This document shows, piece by piece, positions 62,157 to 64,000 of a stretch of DNA of 64,000 bases. This stretch comes from Paenibacillus abyssi (lineage in GTDB: Bacteria > Bacillota > Bacilli > Paenibacillales > Paenibacillaceae). The notes below the pieces were generated by a model that searched no databases, was not told the origin of the DNA, and was given only the letters and a program-made list of their open reading frames with translations. Both the position numbers and the translations under genes were made by a program. The stretch spans positions 62,001 to 126,000 of the forward strand of contig NZ_BMGR01000002.1 of NCBI RefSeq assembly GCF_014640295.1, given 5' to 3'. Within the stretch, counting starts at the first letter, position 1; each line of letters starts with the position of its first letter.

Positions 62157-64000
62157 TACCAAAACCTCCTTCCGACAATCACGACGATGAGCACGATCAA
62201 GCCGATAGCTGTGATCAGGCCGTATGTCTGCACCTGTCCGTTCTGCATGCGTATGCCCGCTCTTCCGGTCCATACCGCAGCAGCGCCCGTCAGCCTTACA
62301 ACCCCGTCGATGATATAGTCGTCAACCGCTTGCAGCGCCTGACCGATGCCGCGCAGCGGCACAACGATAACGGCATGATAAAGCTCATCCATATAATATT
62401 TTCGTTCCAGGAGCTTGACCAGCCCAGGCACGCGTGATGATACCACATCACGGGAGATCGTCCCTTTTACATAGATCAGCCATCCTAAATAAATCCCTAA
62501 TGCGCCAACCGCGGTGGAGATGACCATGACCAGCTCGCTGCCGTGATGGACGACTTCTTCACCTGGCAGCAACCATCCGCCGAGAAAGCCGAGCCCGCTC
62601 CAAGGCAGCTCCACGAATCCGGCCAGGACGGCAAGCACGGCCAATACAATGAGCGGCACTGTCATAACGGCAGGCGACTCATGCGCATGCGCTTTGCTGC
62701 GCGATTCTCCCGTAAAGACGAGGAAGAAGAGCCGAGCCATGTATAGAGCGGTGAAAAATGCCGCAACGAGGCCGACTACAAAGAGCAGCGGATTGTGATC
62801 CAGCGCCGTGGACAAAATCGCATCCTTCGACCAAAAGCCGGAGAACGGAGGGATCCCGGATAACGCCAACGCGCCAATCCCGAACGTCCAGGCGGTAATC
62901 TTCATCTTCGAGCCAAGCCCGCCCATCTCTTGAATGTTTTGCGTATGTACCGCGTGAATAATGCTGCCAGCGCCCAGGAACAGCAGCGCTTTGAAGAAAG
63001 CATGTGTGAACAGATGGAAGATACCGCCTGTCAACGAGCCTAATCCGAGTGCCATCATCATGTAGCCAAGCTGGCTTACCGTTGAATAGGCGAGGATCCG
63101 CTTGATATCATTCTGTGCAATCCCGATGGTCGCGGCAAAGATCGCCGTAAACGCCCCCACATAAGCGACCGTATTCATGGCGGCTTGAGATGCCTCAAAG
63201 ATATCGTAGGTCCGGGCCACCAGAAATACGCCTGCCGCAACCATGGTAGCGGCATGGATCAAGGCACTGATCGGCGTCGGGCCTTCCATTGCATCCGGCA
63301 GCCACACATGCAGCGGGAACTGGCCGGACTTGCCGACGGCGCCGACAAAAATCAGAATCGCGATCAATGTCGTAATGCCTTCAGCGATTGTCCCTGTCTG
63401 ACCGTCGAAAACATTCTTAATCGAGGCAAAATCAAGCGCATGATCCGGCATGTACCAGAACAACAGCAGAATCGCGATCAGCAGACCGACATCTCCGATA
63501 CGCGTAACGATAAAGGCCTTCTTCGCGGCCGCTCTTGCCTCCGGCTTCGTATACCAGAAACCGACCAACAGGAACGAACAGACGCCGACCAGCTCCCAGA
63601 ATACATACATCGTAAGCAGGTTCTCGGACAAGACCAACCCAAGCATCGAGAAGGTGAAGAGCGCGATATAGCCGTAAAATACGGAGATCCGTTCATCGTC
63701 CTTCATATAACCCATCGAATACAAGTTAACGAGGAAGCTGACCAGCGTAACGACGACCAGCATTAACGACGTTAGATGCGTCACCTCAATGCCCATCGAT
63801 AGCTGTACATTGCCTATTGTCATCCATGTAAAACGTTCGCTGAATTCTTCACCGCTGCCCATCTGCTCGAACAATACCAATATCGACAGCATAAGCGCGA
63901 TTAACGAACCCGTGAGAGCGACCATAATTGAAGTGGCGCGTAAACTCCGTCCGAATGCCGTGATGATCAGAAACGCGACGAGCGGAAACAACGGAATGAG
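62156..64000 (-). CDS. nuoL: NADH-quinone oxidoreductase subunit L (5' end outside window)
   Basis: 614 residues visible of an antiporter-like membrane subunit; the N-terminus lies beyond the right edge, as the frame is still open at position 64000 (reading LIPLFPLVAFLII). Conserved segments: FVGAVGKSGQFPLHVWLPDAMEGPTPISALIHAATMVAAGVFL and RILAYSTVSQLGYMMMALG. The long amphipathic helix HL and the last membrane segment (ITAIGLIVLIVVIVG) are present. Confidence 0.95.
   Translation of the reverse strand, partial: LIPLFPLVAFLIITAFGRSLRATSIMVALTGSLIALMLSILVLFEQMGSGEEFSERFTWMTIGNVQLSMGIEVTHLTSLMLVVVTLVSFLVNLYSMGYMKDDERISVFYGYIALFTFSMLGLVLSENLLTMYVFWELVGVCSFLLVGFWYTKPEARAAAKKAFIVTRIGDVGLLIAILLLFWYMPDHALDFASIKNVFDGQTGTIAEGITTLIAILIFVGAVGKSGQFPLHVWLPDAMEGPTPISALIHAATMVAAGVFLVARTYDIFEASQAAMNTVAYVGAFTAIFAATIGIAQNDIKRILAYSTVSQLGYMMMALGLGSLTGGIFHLFTHAFFKALLFLGAGSIIHAVHTQNIQEMGGLGSKMKITAWTFGIGALALSGIPPFSGFWSKDAILSTALDHNPLLFVVGLVAAFFTALYMARLFFLVFTGESRSKAHAHESPAVMTVPLIVLAVLAVLAGFVELPWSGLGFLGGWLLPGEEVVHHGSELVMVISTAVGALGIYLGWLIYVKGTISRDVVSSRVPGLVKLLERKYYMDELYHAVIVVPLRGIGQALQAVDDYIIDGVVRLTGAAAVWTGRAGIRMQNGQVQTYGLITAIGLIVLIVVIVGRRFW

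Noticed and set aside
1-64000. Mobile elements, CRISPR arrays, tRNA or rRNA genes
   Set aside because: No transposase, integrase, regularly spaced repeats or RNA gene sequence could be recognised in either strand.

Overview
The window reads as a chromosomal segment of an endospore-forming, flagellated, S-layer-bearing Firmicute, most likely Paenibacillus or a close relative. The grounds are sporulation genes (spoIIID, spoIIQ, spoIID, an alpha/beta SASP), a Bacillus-type flagellar/competence block (degS-degU ... comFA-comFC-yvyF-flgM-flgN-flgK-flgL-fliW-csrA-hag), SLH-domain surface proteins together with the CsaB pyruvyltransferase that makes their cell-wall ligand, and NADH dehydrogenase genes nuoLMN, which B. 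subtilis lacks. About 50 protein genes are supported and all but one are on the minus strand, so the window is read from right to left. No rRNA, tRNA, CRISPR array, prophage or insertion sequence was seen.

Right to left: (1) 64000-58962, the end of a complex I operon (nuoL cut by the window edge, nuoM, nuoN). (2) 58614-47713, a cell-envelope and sporulation block: an SLH-anchored subtilase, a DUF1146 protein, murA with an unusual tail, spoIID, spoIIQ, spoIIID, mbl, two flagellar rod/hook proteins (flhO, flhP) and an EpuA-like small membrane protein. (3) 47566-45386, the only plus-strand gene, an eight-repeat Ig-like secreted protein, followed by a busy intergenic region holding an orphan plus-strand terminator and a possible 19-codon gene. 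(4) 44997-37518, fabZ, a phosphohexomutase, a DUF5693 membrane protein, csaB, tagA and tagO: synthesis and pyruvylation of the secondary cell-wall polymer that holds SLH proteins. (5) 37356-29992, a 1343-residue SLH protein and the probable main S-layer protein, with a strong promoter and long leader. (6) 29797-21997, secreted or anchored proteins of unknown role, an SASP gene, metK with its own promoter and a terminator-like leader, and a NAGPA/stalk-domain protein.

(7) 21923-8140 is the degSU-comF-flagellar block. Sigma-D-type promoters stand before flgM and hag. The hag leader carries two GGA-loop hairpins of the kind CsrA binds, one on the Shine-Dalgarno sequence, and fliW and csrA lie just upstream, so the CsrA-FliW-flagellin partner switch looks complete here. 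(8) 7968-1, downstream of hag, a tightly overlapping operon behind another sigma-D-like promoter: an unrecognised 196-residue protein, a Maf-type flagellin glycosyltransferase, a pseudaminic-acid-associated methylase, a Gfo/Idh/MocA oxidoreductase, a GNAT acetyltransferase, a sugar aminotransferase, a GT-B-like protein, an SpsF-type nucleotidyltransferase and the start of a PseB-like dehydratase. I read this as a flagellin glycosylation locus making and attaching a nonulosonic-acid-type or related modified sugar, expressed together with the flagellin it modifies.

The most noteworthy items are the sigma-D-coupled glycosylation operon with its unknown first gene, the hag leader structure, the metK leader terminator without an S-box, and the plus-strand terminators that match no annotated gene.
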